Source of the DNA: Taxillus chinensis
Taxonomy: Eukaryota > Streptophyta > Magnoliopsida > Santalales > Loranthaceae
Direction: 5' to 3'
Assembly (NCBI GenBank): GCA_023512835.1
Contig: CM042086.1
Location: forward strand, 20,405,029 to 20,469,028
Length of the DNA stretch: 64,000 bases
In this document: piece by piece, positions 1 to 11,702 of the stretch
How positions within the stretch are numbered: position 1 is the first letter of the stretch
Layout: each line of letters starts with the position of its first letter
Position numbers and translations under genes: made by a program
Notes under the pieces: model-generated
Told to the model about the DNA's origin: nothing
Seen by the model: the letters and a program-made list of their open reading frames with translations, nothing else
Database searches by the model: none

Positions 1-64
1 GGAAAAAAACTTTCCTTCTTGAAGTTGGCTCTCTGCTTCCCTTGTCTTGAAAAATTGGAGGTCT

Positions 65-74
65 CCTTTTATAG
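65..74 (-). promoter_or_regulatory. TATA box of a gene lying off the left edge
   Basis: On the minus strand the sequence reads CTATAAAAGG, a near-consensus plant TATA box, followed 30-60 bases downstream by an A/G-rich leader that runs off the window. Transcription would start near position 35-40 and the gene body would lie outside. No coding sequence is visible, so the call rests on the motif and its setting alone. Confidence 0.35.
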
Positions 75-229
75 CGCGCTAGAGAGTTGAGCTTTCCAAT
101 CTTGGCAGCATAATCATATGTCAACCAGATGTTGGAAAAACTGAGGTTGGGTTGGGAGACTGATGGAATTAAATGATTTTTTTTGTTCATTTGGAATTAA
201 TGCATGAATTATTAATATATATAACTACC

Positions 230-640
230 CTTCAAAATGTGGCCATTCTTCGGAGAAAACGAAAGAGACAGATCAACGGGAACACGAGCCTCACCTCGGC
301 CTGCATCAAATCGACGCTCGACTTTACCTTCCTGGGAAAGACTAAACTCTGTGGCTTATCTAGCTTTTCGATCGTAGTGTTCAAGTCGCCCTCGAGGTTT
401 CCAGGAGGAGTCGATCGCCGGCTGCGCAGCGATGCTTGGGGACATGGAGACATGCTGCCAACGCATACGCGTCTCGCCATGCTGGAAGCACCGAATGCCA
501 CGGCCCGGAGTGGAGCTGCTCCCACGCCATCTCACTCGCCGCCTACGCCACTCGGAGGTAGCCAGAGGCAGTCGACGCCACAATGCCGATTGCCGAAGAA
601 GGCGTAGCTCCCATCGGCGGAGGCACAGTTATTAACTCCG
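230..640. other. GC-rich block of unknown nature
   Basis: This 400-base block is clearly richer in G and C than the flanking AT-rich DNA and stays open in several frames on both strands, for example 97 codons on the minus strand ending at 232. None of the translations resembles a family I know. It lies upstream of the minus-strand TATA box at 65-74, so it may be promoter-proximal DNA of that gene, an old exon or a transposon piece. From 640 to 1250 the DNA is AT-rich and I see nothing in it. Confidence 0.25.
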
Positions 641-1257
641 TTCCTGCTCATGTGCCATTACTCCGGATAACGTGTCTTCTTCTTTTTTTTTTAGCTCCTG
701 CCATGACTCCGTACACGTATATTTAGGCTAAAAATTCAGTAAAACAGCATTGTTTCCCTTCAAAATTCACTATATTTAGGCATATTAGATCACTCACGAA
801 TAACCAAATTTGCTTATATGAAATAAATAAAGCACAGCTGAAAATAAATATATATATTGACTAAATATTTTATTAAATACCAACTTCGAGACACCTGGCT
901 AGCTAAATTTAGCTAGTCAATACCTCAAGTTTGATATTTAATAAAATTTTTAGTTAATACACATATTTTGAGCTGAATTTATAATCAATATTATTCTATA
1001 TAGGCAAATTTGTTGAAACATTTAGGTATTTTAAGTGCTCTTAAGATCATAGTGGCTCAACAAATTTAAAATTTCGCTAAATTTTAACTAAAAAATGTTA
1101 ACATGTCTTCGCACCAACTTTAACAAAAAAAAGTTATCTCCATTTCACTCGCTAAATTTGATGAGTCCTTTTCTGCTGGTTATTTTTTTAAATAAAATAA
1201 TATATTTTCATCTCACTTCTCTCTCTCGATCAACAACGGGATACACAACCTTCATTA

Positions 1258-1447
1258 ACGGCATTGCAAGGGTGATAAGGGCGACGGCGTTGCGGGGGAG
1301 AGGGCTAGAGGGGGGCGGCCGGGGTTAACGGCATTGCGGGGGGGGGGGTGGGGGGGCGAACCGGGTTGATAACATTGTAAGGGGAGGGGTAACGGTACTG
1401 GGGGGGGGGGGGGCAAGGGGACGACGGTGTTGTCGGGGAGCAATATA
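1258..1447. repeat. G-rich minisatellite, left part
   Basis: Irregular tandem units follow a pattern of ACGG, then RTTG, then a run of G broken by A (roughly 20-45 bases each). Starts are visible near 1258, 1285, 1328, 1368 and 1390. Runs of 9 to 14 G occur. The same kind of repeat resumes at 2136 after the hAT-like insertion. The long G runs could form G-quadruplexes on this strand. Confidence 0.6.
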
Positions 1448-1455
1448 AGGGTGAG

Positions 1456-2135
1456 CTACAAACGAACCGAACCGAGCCAAGTAGTAAGGTGTTCGAACAT
1501 GTTCATTACTATTCATTAACGAACCAAACCGAACATGAGGCTTAAACTATGATATTCACGAACCGTTCACGAACATTACTTTGTTGTTCACGACAATCAC
1601 GACATGTATTTACAAACTTGTTCACAAACGTTTAGGAACACAATTATAAAATCATAAAAGTCTATAAAAAGAATTCACACTATAAACTTATCAAAAAAAG
1701 TGTAATTAATTAACTGTTAGGTTGTGTTATCTTTGTTTAATATGTTTAAACAATTACTACATGTAGTTCATAAAAATATTGTAATAATAGTAATAATAAA
1801 CAAATAAATCAAAAATATATATTGTTATTTAATAATAATATAAAAATACATGCTTATTAATTTATATTTAATATAAATATATTTATATTTAATAAAATAA
1901 CTTTTATACATATTAATTGATTTATTAATTTTCCGTTCACAAATTATTTTCACAAACATGAACGATATTCACGAACTGTTTGTGAACACTTGTTCGTGAA
2001 TATTCATGAACATGTTTACGAATATAACAATGGTGTTCGCGAACGACACTATTCCTTAACGAATGAATATACACGATCTTTTATCGAGTCAAACATGAGC
2101 TTGTTCACGAACATTTGATTTATTTACAGCCTTAG
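1456..2135. mobile_element. hAT-like non-autonomous element
   Basis: The element splits the G-rich minisatellite. It is flanked by AGGGTGAG (1448-1455) and AGGGTGAC (2136-2143), a 7-of-8 match that fits the 8-bp target duplication of hAT transposons. The right end, read inward, is CTAAGGCTGTAAATAAA. The left end is a shortened match, CTACAAACGAACC. Both subterminal regions are loaded with TGTTCGTGAA-like motifs in both orientations, as seen in hAT subterminal repeats. There is no transposase. The middle (1650-1930) is very AT-rich. Confidence 0.6.
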
Positions 2136-2512
2136 AGGGTGACGGTGTTGTAGAGGGAGGGAGCGATAGGGGGTGATAGCGCTACAGGGAGGGGGCGACA
2201 GGGGGGAGGAGGCGCGACAGTGCTGAAGGGAGAGGTGGGCTACGGGGGCGATGGTGAGTTTAGATTTGTTGGAAAGCATCCTTAGCTTACCATCATGGAA
2301 ATTTGAGTAATTTCGATATTAAGTTATATTTGTTTTAGAAATTAACCGTTATATTGAATACTCATATAGTATGTATCGTGTCTGTAAACTTTTATAGTGA
2401 TCTAACGGTTAATTTGTGCGTAAATTAAATTAGAAAAAAAATCTAAATTTAAATAAATTAGGAGGAGTCACAACAACACTGAAGGGGGAGGTGGGTGACG
2501 GTGCTGTGCAAT
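2136..2512. repeat. G-rich minisatellite, right part
   Basis: From 2136 to about 2260 the pattern of GACGGTGTTG plus G/A runs continues from the left part. A further short block of the same type lies at 2461-2512, separated by about 200 bases of AT-rich sequence. Presumably one array broken by insertions and decay. Confidence 0.5.
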
Positions 2513-4350
2513 TGTGATACTAAAATTAATATTTTAATATAAATATTAAAAAAAAATTACGCTGGTAAATACTAGCATAAATTTTCACTAGCTAATTTTT
2601 ATAAAAGTTAAATTTATAGTTAAATTTTGACTAAAGTTTATTAAACCCACTGTGAATGCTCTAAATGAACTACTGACTTTTTTTTGGGCTGGATATTCTG
2701 ACTCATTTATTTGCGGTGAGTCATGTGCCATTTGCGATCTAATTTTATTTAAAAAAAAAATTAATAATTTTTTTTGGTTTATTTTATTAGAAGTTTGTAT
2801 AAAATATTTATATTTTGTAAGTTCAATCGTCTTCATAATTATTTAAATGTCATAACTCATTGGAACTATAATAATAATTTTTTTTGAAAAAAAATAAGAG
2901 ATTTAAAAGAAAATTTATTTCAAAATATTTAAAAAAAAAATACTGCAGGTTAACCCGGCCCACAAGCGAGTTGGGCTAATATTGAAAATTATGAATCATT
3001 TAAAAGTAGCTATTCAATCCGACTCACCCGTCTAATATTCTAGCTATATTGGTATACATTCTTTTAAAAAAATTCAAAATGATATCATTTTGCTTCATTC
3101 CTTTTGTCCAACAGAAAATCCTTACTCCCGAAAGAATGATCCAGCAAATGGGTTGGAAAAGCAAGTTTTGTAATATCTATAATTCATTTGGCCATTCTAT
3201 ATAAAGAAATTTTAAATGTGAATTTTTACTATTTTTAAATGTTGATCCCGAACGAAACAAATGTTTATTAAAACACGAAATTTGAGAATACTTTATTTTG
3301 ATATTTGCTTACATAGGTAGGATTAAAAGAAATTATCAAATCAATTTCAGTGCTTTAAAAGCCCTATAGCAATAAACATTGAATTTGGACAAAAATGGAG
3401 GTCAGAAGACAAATACAACATGTTGCCATCTAACTAGATTTGGCAATCCATGGGTAATAATAGGTACCAATGGTCAAAAAATTCTGAGCAAACTTGCATA
3501 GACCTGTTTACGCCAGGCTTGTTAATGCCAGCCAGGACCCGCTTGTATGTGGCATGCGAACGTTTTGTCAGCTTGGCGTTGATACGTTGGAATTACTAAA
3601 TTAGGAATTATATTATTAATAATAATAATAATAAATTCATAACTCTTCAAAGCTACGCCACATGGCTGTCAGTATGACCCATCCCACAAAAAAGACAACC
3701 TCAGTCTCTTTTCCTTGTCGTCCCCGCCTCCTCTACGTTCCAACCAGATTTGGCGCAAGTGCTCTGTTACTTCGTCTAAATTAAGGCTAAATAAAATGCT
3801 GATGCATTTTTAAATGTCTGCTCTTATTGATAAGTTTAGATCTTCGAAGGGTTGATTTAAGAAAAGAAAAAACCACTCTCTCACACCCGTCATCTAGGTT
3901 TTTTTTAAACATATACAAAAAAAAATGCCACCGTGCGTACAACTCCACCACTAGTCACCACGGGCTCTCTCAACGACTGGTCAGCACCCTGTTGCACCGA
4001 CAGCTTTGCTGCACCACAAGACAGCACCGCCCCACCGGTCAACCCATACCAGCTATCCTCCTCCTTCCAACACCTTCATATTCGAGCACCACCTCCGGTG
4101 AAATCATTAAGCCTTCAAAGCTGCCTCTACGGGAAGCTAAATTTATTTACTTTTATTTTTTTTAAATACTATTCACTTCCTATTCTACTCAAAAATCTCC
4201 CACTCCTATCCGACCACGGTGCTCGAAGGTGCAAAACATGCACATAGAATTTTAATGCTCATCCAACATTGGATAATAATATAATTTGAACGCTACTAAT
4301 ATACTCTTATTGGTTTACGGATAATAATGTATTTCATCGATGTCAACATA
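2513..4350. other. Intergenic DNA without recognised genes
   Basis: AT-rich sequence with poly-A and poly-T runs and a short AAT microsatellite near 3623-3643. A less AT-rich patch at about 3640-4160 stays open for 112 codons on the plus strand, but the translation is low-complexity (Thr, Ser and Pro) and matches nothing I know. Confidence 0.5.
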
Positions 4351-4352
4351 AA

Positions 4353-5092
4353 TGTTAACTTATACTTTGATACTAGATGGTGAAATCAATGAATCACTAG
4401 TATTTGTTAGGCTTTAATTAATGGCTGGATCTTTATTTGTCTAGAGATTGCTTGATCTAAAATAATAAATAGGAAGTGTAGCTGAATTTATTTTCAAAGT
4501 TTAATTAACAAGTTGTGATCTTCTAAATTAGCACGACCCTTATGAACTCTAGTTCTCAACAACTTTATTAATGAAGATACTGGACCTATTAAGTCGTCAT
4601 GTAATATAAGGACCATAACCCTACATATAGTATTTGGTATTTTCAATTTGACCTCTTATTAAATTAAAAATAGCGATCTAGTATCTATACATTAATTTCA
4701 TGATAATTATACCCTTAAGTCTTATTTAAAATCTTAATTAGATCATTTTAATTTAGGCTTTTCCAAAGATAGCATAACACATTTTATATTTACATATTTG
4801 GCCCCATATCATAGAATTATTCCAATAATCTTTCACTGGGCCATATATGTAACTATATAAATGTGCATAACCTTATGAGCTCCAAAATATTATTATATTA
4901 ATATTAAGGTATCAAAATAATATTGTCCATTAATTATGACATTATAGGATCAAAGTGATTTTCGCCACATTTAGCGTGACTAAACTTATTAATGGTCACA
5001 TACAATACCATAACTAAATGACATAGATCAATCATGGATGCATAACATGGAAATTATATGCAATGTAATCTATACATGCTTATTTCCAATTA
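4353..5092 (-). repeat. Probable 3' LTR of the copia element
   Basis: On the minus strand the end of copia pol is followed by a purine tract near 5093-5103 and then AT-rich sequence with the look of a copia LTR. The expected TGTTGGAAA-type start appears here as AATTGGAAATAAGC. The far end is placed at the TGTTAAC near 4353. Both ends are decayed and the limits are approximate. Confidence 0.4.
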
Positions 5093-5129
5093 GTCCTACT
5101 TGAATTGAGATCAAAACTTAACATAATGT

Positions 5130-6800
5130 AACAGAGTGTACTAAATTGAATACTTTATTTCGATCGGAAAATTCATAAATCCATAAGTACACAAAAATGT
5201 CCAAAACCAAACATAGAGCAACAAAACATAAAATAATATAAAATCGCACTAAAACATATATCCACACACAATATGACACCCATATGAGCAAGTGTGCTCT
5301 GAAAAGACCTTGAGTAGCAATCCTTTTATAAGCGGGTCCGCTATCATGGAGTTTATACCAATATGCTTTATGGATATCTTTCCACTTTATACTCTTTCCT
5401 TCACAACTAGTATTTAATATCAATATACCTTCACCTTGAAGAATTCTTGTTGTTATTAGAATATAACACTGCAGACAGTGGCGGCTCCAAAAATTATAAT
5501 ATATAAATAATATGCATTAGATAAATATTATGTATTTTAAATTTTCTAAATCAAATTTAAAACTCTAACAAGTAATAATTCAAATTGCAATTAAATAGCA
5601 AATTATCGATTACCAAAAGCAAATTTATGATAAGAATTAAAAAAAGCAACGAATTACCAAATTTATAGCAAATTATTAGGTGCAAACTGGAAACTTTATA
5701 GCAAATTCATAGCAAATTAGAAAATTTATTACCAAATTTATAGCAAGTTTATTCATTTCCAATGCAATCCGCCGAGAAGAAGAGGAGCCGAGAGAGGAGC
5801 GGAGGAGGCGTCTGGGGTCTAGCATCTACCGGTCGACTGTCAACGCATTATGTCGTGACTACTGTTGTTGGCGAGAGGGAGGGGGAGATCTAGAGATCGG
5901 ACGGCACACGGAGACGCCAGAACATGGTCCAGGCCACTAGTTGTTGCCTCATCGGGTCAGGATGGATGTCGGTCCTCAATCGTTTGTACGGCATCGGACG
6001 AGCAAAGAGCAAAGGCCGGTGTCTAAGTCTTGTCGTCATCGGCGCATGGGGGGAGAGCCGGAGAATGGGAGAGGTGATGGCGTGAATCGTGATGCATCAG
6101 CCACTAGGTTAGGATGTGCAGGTCGGGCGGTGGCACGACTTTGAAGGCGTGAACCATATGCATCGTGGATGGTCAACATTAAATATATATATATTTTTAA
6201 ACAAATCTAGGGTATGCGGCAGACACCTGAACGAACGTAGCGCCGCCCGATTGCAAACTTATTGTCACAATATAGTTTGAGTAGTCTTTTTATGCCCTCC
6301 AGAATGTGTAACCTAGTGATAAAATTTCGCATTCATATTCCACAATTGGATGCCTCATAACATGCTACAAAGTCTACTTTCATGGTGAAAGAAGCTATTA
6401 ATGTCTCTGTTTGACACTCCTCCAAGATATAGCTCCACCAACCAATAGATATATGTAACCTGAAGTGGATCTTTTACGTCTTGACATCCAACATAATCGA
6501 GTCGGAATACCCAATGATCTCCAAATGAACCAATCTCCTATACGTGAGCATGTAATTTTTTGTTTTCTATAAATACATCATAACCCATTTGATTGCTTTC
6601 TAATGATCCATTCCATGGTTATTTAAATATTTATCCAACATACTAACAATATATGTAATATCCAGGACACGTACGCACTGAGCATACATTAGACTTCCTA
6701 CTACTAATGCATAAGAAATGTTTTCCATTTCCTTAATTTCAAGAGTAGTTTTAAGGTATTGATTGAGACTAAATTTATCTCCTTTATCTATAGGAGTGTA
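5130..6800 (-). pseudogene. Copia RNase H domain, interrupted
   Basis: Copia-type RNase H is readable on the minus strand. The segment at 6290-6440 gives an EFVACYEAS-like motif and ends in LYCDNK, the conserved acidic motif. The reading resumes left of an insertion at 5476 with SAVLYSNNN, followed by the terminal block ending in AHMGVI near 5275. Stops and frame shifts are frequent. The part from 5423 down to 5118 stays open for 101 codons. The 5477-6251 insertion falls exactly inside the DNK(S)A motif, which makes its limits easy to see. Confidence 0.7.
5477..6251. mobile_element. Insertion inside copia RNase H, probably a DNA transposon
   Basis: This 775-base segment separates two halves of the copia RNase H reading. 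It is flanked by TGCAGAC (5470-5476) and TGCAAAC (6252-6258), a 6-of-7 match. The left end starts AGTGGCGGCTCC. The right end read inward gives CGGGCGGCGCTACG, a weak inverted match. The left half is AT-rich and the right half (5760-6240) is GC-rich, with no recognised protein. A degraded hAT-like element is my best guess, and the superfamily is not secure. Confidence 0.5.
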
Positions 6801-6899
6801 AGAATTTTATTGATATAGCTCTTTTGTGATAATCCAAGAATACCTTGAGAACGATCTCGTTATATTTGGATCCCTAATACAAAAGAGGTATCACTAAGA

Positions 6900-7640
6900 T
6901 CTTTCATTTCAAAATTATTTGATAGAAATCACTTGGTTTCGTGTAAATGCATATATCATTTGTGGAAAGCAATATGTCATCAACATATAAAACCATAAAT
7001 ATAAGTTTACTCTCACTTGAATTTGTAATATACACAATTATCAATAGAATTTGTCTTAAAACCAAACGAGATAATCACTTGATGAAATTTGTAATACTAC
7101 CGACGAGAAACCTTTTTTGAGTCTATAAATAGATTTTGTCGATTTGCAAACCATATTCTTTAGGTCTTCTAACTCAAAGGTTTCCTGGTTTTACCATATA
7201 GATCATTTTATCAATGTCACCATTGAGAAAAGCTATTTTTACATCCATCCGATAAAGCTTAAGGTCAAAATGTGCAATAATAGCTATGATTGTCTTAAAA
7301 AAGTCTTTCATTGAAATCGGAGAGAAAGTCTCTTTAAAGTCAATCACTTCATTTTGAGTAAATCCTGTTGTAACAAGATGAACTTTATACCTCTATACAT
7401 TATCTTGTGAATCACCTTTGGTTTTAAAAATCCATTTACAACCAATGTGTTTTACACCTAGTAATAGGACAAGTTCCCAAACTTTATTATCTTGTATAGA
7501 CTTATACTCCTCATTCACGACATCAATCCACTTTTGGAAATTAGAACCTTGCATGGTTTGATGAAAGTTGATTGGATCATTTTCCATCATTCCTCCTGGT
7601 TTTCTCATGTTCCAAAAGAAATACAATATAATCATCCTGG
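6900..7640 (-). pseudogene. Copia reverse transcriptase
   Basis: The minus-strand segment at 7393-7635 reads as the start of a copia reverse transcriptase, with NEEYKSIQDNKVWELV and GCKWIFK. About 7245-7090 gives MDVKIAFLNGDID and the lysine-rich stretch that follows it. About 6990-6940 gives the catalytic YVDD motif in the context LYVDDILLS. The blocks lie in order but in different frames, with stops between them, so no functional enzyme is encoded. Confidence 0.8.
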
Positions 7641-8099
7641 AATAGCATTTCTCCTTTCTCTAGTAGATCGTCTTAATGACACTAAATCTTGAGGTTGTTG
7701 AGTGGGGTTTTGATCAACATTATCTCGATTGAGAATTTGAATTCGCTTCTTGATTAATTATAGAAAAAGAATCATGTACGTTATCAAAAGCGATAATGGG
7801 AATCAAGATTGATTCCTCCTCAAAGACAATGTTCCTTACCTTATTTCTTCCCCCAAACTCAACATCTTTAAAGAATATTACGAGTTTTCCTTTCAAAAAT
7901 AAACTGAAGTGTGAGATCATAAAACTTATAACCCTTAGATAATTCGAGTAGCCAATAAAGTAACGCGCATTATTTTGGAGTCCAATTTCTTTTCATATGG
8001 CCTATAAGGCCTTGCCTCAAATGGACATCCCCAAATGTGAAAAATGTTTTATACTAGAATTTCTACATGTCCAAAGTTCATAACGTGATTTTGTAGTTG

Positions 8100-9640
8100 C
8101 TTTAGTTGACACTTTATTCGAATATAAGTTATTGTCTTTAGTGCTTCTCCCAGTGAGTCCGGTAAGGTGGAATGACTAATCATGCTCCTTACCATATCCT
8201 TAAGTGTTCGATTTCATCTTTCAGCTACACCATTCATGTTAGGCGATCTTGGCATGGTGTACTGTTGGACGATTTCATATTCCTTTAGGAATTGTGCAAA
8301 TGGGCCTGGGCGTTAATTAGTTGAACTATCATATTTGTCATAGTATTCACCACCACAATCAAACCTAACACGCTTTATTCTTTTACTGAGTTGATTCTCA
8401 ACTTCAGCTTTAAAAGTTTTGAACACATCCAAAGACTGAGATTTCTAATGAATAAGAAATAAGTACCCATAACATGAATAATTGTCTATGAATGATATGA
8501 AGTATTGTTAATCATTTCAAGAAGTCATAGGGAATGAGCCACAAATATTTGTGTGTATCAATTTTAAGACATTTGTAGTTCTGTTGGCGCCTAATTTATT
8601 TATTTTGGTCTGTTTTCCCTTGATACAATCAATATAAGCATCAAAATTTATAAAATCAAGAAAGTCTAAAATCACATCGAGACACAAGCCGTTCAACTCT
8701 ATTTGTAAAGATGTGACCTAAACGTTTGTGCTATAATGTATAGGGATGGCAACGGGGCGGATCGGGACCGGGTAGTGAGTGACCCGATCCCGCCTCGAAC
8801 ATATAAGATAAATACCCGAACCCGCCCCACCCCGATGTCTTTGGCTAAATATGGCGACTGGAAAGAGCAGCTACGGGTGGCGCCGGCTAGAGTCCTCTAG
8901 AATCCGACTGTTGATGCCTGGAGTCTTGGACGGCGGGAGCAGTTGCGGCCTTTGGGAGAACACGACGTTGGAGACTCTGGACGGCCGGTGGTTCTACAGA
9001 TCTACGGCGACGGTGACAGGAACAACCTACGGAACGGCGTCGCAGGAACGATCTACGGCAACACGGCTGATTTTAGACGGCGACGACGACCAGGCTGGTT
9101 TTGGACGGCGACGGCGACAGGGCTTGCTATGGTTTTAGATCGATCGAGGACAGACTACGATCAAGAAGAAGGCTCTTCTTGTTGATCGATCGAGGACGAC
9201 TACGATCGAGAGGAAGGGCAAAGGGATGGAGAAGTCGTCGCTTCACTGACGGCCGCTGACCTGCAGCCTCGTCGCATGACTCTCGTTCGACCGAAGTGAG
9301 AGGAGACGACGAGCCGTGTGAATTGGTGAGGTAAGGAAAAACCTAAATAATTATGTTTAATATCCTTTATATATCAAAACCCTAAATTTATATCGGGGCG
9401 GGTCGGGGCGGGTCGAGCAATATCCGATCCCGACCCTAAGTTCTATCGGGGCGGATAAAACCCGATCGGGTCGGGGCGGGTCGGGCTATAATTGCCATCC
9501 CTAATAATGTAGCAAAATTATCTGCACTTAATTTACGTTGAGCATCTTTTGATTTCACATGTAAGATTTCATTATAAGCGAGAACTATATCAAGCAAACA
9601 CAAGTTGTCATATATATATAAAAAACCAGTTCTCACAACA
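8100..9640 (-). pseudogene. Copia GAG-pre-integrase and integrase, split by a MITE
   Basis: Right of the MITE (9640-9504) the minus strand reads the end of protease and the start of the GAG-pre-integrase region, with HVKSKDAQRKL. Left of it (8740-8100) it resumes with the conserved KRLGHI, then CIKGKQTK, the RFDCGGEYYDKY stretch of the integrase core, and the SPNMNGVAER motif followed by RTLKDMVRSMI. Several stops are present, so this is a pseudogene. The clean junction shows that the MITE inserted into an otherwise continuous copia. Confidence 0.75.
8741..9503. mobile_element. hAT-type MITE, 763 bp
   Basis: The element has perfect 12-bp terminal inverted repeats, TAGGGATGGCAA at 8741-8752 and its complement at 9492-9503. 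It has a perfect 8-bp target duplication, ATAATGTA, at 8733-8740 and 9504-9511. The size of the duplication and the terminal sequence point to the hAT superfamily. Subterminal regions are rich in GGGGCGGGTCGG-like repeats in both orientations. The interior has a GC-rich open stretch (8851-9185, two overlapping frames of 80-95 codons) with no recognisable protein, so it must depend on a transposase elsewhere. Confidence 0.85.
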
Positions 9641-9879
9641 TTTGAATTTATAGATAAAATGAATTAATTATTTTCAAACGAATAATAATAACCTGATTTA
9701 TTCAATAAAGAAACTAAAATGAAATTCCCCTGAAAGACGATACAATAAAAGTATCCAATAAATTTAAATAATAATCGGATCCTAATAATAACTTAAAATG
9801 TCCAATTGCCTCAATTTCTACCAAGTTTCTATTGCCCACAGAGATGTATCTTTCAGCATCACTTGGCTTTTAGAAGTTT

Positions 9880-10760
9880 AGACAATCCTGCATAGAAACA
9901 TTGTTGAGTAGTAGCACCAGAATATAACCACTATGTGTTTCTAGGTACTGAAGCTAAATTTACCTCAAAATAAACCAAAGTGATAAATGTACCTTTCTTA
10001 GCATGCCAAGAATGATATTTGGTACAATCACTCTTTATATGTCCAAGATTATTACTCAAGAAATTATCCTTAGTATTTTGTTGTTGTTTCTATTGAGTTG
10101 ATCCTTTAACAACTTCCATATTCTTTCTCTTTATGCCCCTATCCTTATGGATAATAGCCAAATGAGCACTTTTAGTTCTATCTTGCTTCAATCTCTCTTC
10201 CTCTTGCACACGGTAATAAATGAGCTCATTAAGAGTCCATTTTTCATCTTGACAGTTGTAACTGACCTTAAATTGACCAAATTATGCAGGAAGAGAGATT
10301 AATACTAAATGCACAAGTAAGTTATTAGACAGCTCGAGCATTACTGCCTTAAGTTTAAAAGCAAGATGAGACATTTCCATAATATACTCCCTTATGTTCC
10401 TTTGCTTTTATACCTCATAGAAATCAAGCTTTGCAAAAGTGTGTTTGTTTCTGCTTTATCATTTTTTTGCAAAATACTTTTCAATTTCAGCCAGGAACTC
10501 TTTGGCTATAATGATATCATCGAATCGCTCCCCTAAATGCCTCTAGAATGTCGCGTTTAATGATCAAGAGACTCATACGTTTTAAGCGATCTCACTACTC
10601 AAAGTTCTTTATACCACCAAAATAACACGCATTCATAAGAGAAGCAGGTTGCTCATACCAAGTGCAAGATCCAGATTCATGCGACCAAGAACAATCTCAA
10701 TGTTCTCTTTCCAATCCTTAAAGTTGGTCCCATTAAGCATGGGTATTTAGTTGAGATTAG
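9880..10760 (-). pseudogene. Copia gag and protease remnant
   Basis: Minus-strand reading from about 10735 gives a copia gag start (GTNFKDWKENIEIVLG). About 10250-10140 gives WTLNELIYYRVQEEERLKQ. The zinc-knuckle region near 10060-10000 has lost its cysteines. The protease active site is seen near 9915-9940 as WLYSGATT, with Tyr where the catalytic Asp (DSGATT) should be. Together with several stops this shows a dead copy. Between 10760 and 10861 only AT-rich leader-like DNA remains before the next element begins. Confidence 0.7.
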
Positions 10761-10978
10761 TAGGTATAGTAAAAACCTTGTATGAAAAAAAACACAAAAC
10801 AACCAAATATGCTCACATTAATAACCAAATATAATAATCAACAAATTCAAATAATGGCAATTGTTAAGCCTTATTTTGTCCGAGTTGGACACATTTTATC
10901 TCTTTCATGTCACCCTTGCTCGTCGCGGAGTTTTGTAGGATGACAAAAGAGTCATGACCGTTAAACCGAAAATGTCTA

Positions 10979-11433
10979 TGTAATGTCTCACATCGGGTGG
11001 GGAGGAGAATGAAGCAGTATTTAGGTAGTTGTGGATACCTCTCCCGACGATGAGGCCTTTTTGGGTGCCAGTGGGCACTACCAAGAGCAAAACCGTGAGG
11101 GGGACCGGCTAGTGAGCTGATGAGTGACCCAAAGCGAACAATATCGTGCTACGGATGGGCTGGGGCGTTACAAATGGTATCGAGCCAGGAGCCGGGTTGG
11201 TGTGCCAGAATGACGCCGGGCTCTCCAAGGGGGGGTGGATGTAATGTCCCACATCGGATGTGGAGGAGAACGAAGCGGCTACTTAGTTGGTTGTGGATAC
11301 CTCTCCTGGTATGAGGCCTTTTGGGGTGCCAATGGGCACTGCCAAGAACAAAACCGTGAGAGGGCCCAGTAGTGAGCCGATGAGTGACCCAAAGCGGACA
11401 ATATCGTGCTACGGGTGGGTCAATATGTTACCA
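10979..11433 (+). mobile_element. TRIM element (miniature LTR retrotransposon)
   Basis: Two direct repeats of about 194 bp, 10979-11172 and 11240-11433, both begin TGTAATGTCYCACATCGG and end in GTTACA or GTTACCA. Between them are only 67 bases. A primer-binding site, TGGTATCGAGCC (initiator-Met type with one base missing), starts at 11175. A polypurine tract, AAGGGGGGGTGGA, ends at 11239. Nothing is coded. This is the classic TRIM layout: LTR, PBS, PPT, LTR. The flanks show no clean 5-bp duplication. Confidence 0.85.
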
Positions 11434-11679
11434 ATTTCAATAGCTAATTTAGAAAAGCCTTCAAATGCCAAAGAGCTGGTCTCAGGCGATAGAAAATTAA
11501 ATTTGAGCATCAACGCTTTTGATCACACTCAATTTCGAGGTCAAACGAAAAAGTTATAGTCAAAACAGCTTTTGGGCCGCTAACGATAGTCAAACGATAA
11601 TTGACCTTCAAAAAGGTACTCCGGATCAAGTTAGGAACCTCATGTTCTCATTCTACTCGTCATTCTGAGAATTTTGATA

Positions 11680-11702
11680 TATATATATATATATATATAT
11701 AT
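11680..11702. repeat. (TA)n microsatellite
   Basis: A run of about eleven TA units inside the Ogre/Tat-like LTR. The homologous place in the other copy (near 24360) has no such run, so the expansion came after the copies separated. Confidence 0.9.

Larger units (their letters stand above)
4353..10861 (-). mobile_element. Decayed Ty1/copia retrotransposon
   Basis: Gag, protease, integrase, reverse transcriptase and RNase H follow in copia order on the minus strand from about 10760 down to about 5130, with many stops and frame changes. Two smaller elements sit inside it: 5477-6251 within RNase H, and 8741-9503 before the integrase. The right end is cut by the Ogre/Tat-like LTR that begins at 10862, and no 5' LTR is visible. 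The coding damage shows an old, inactive copy. Confidence 0.8.
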
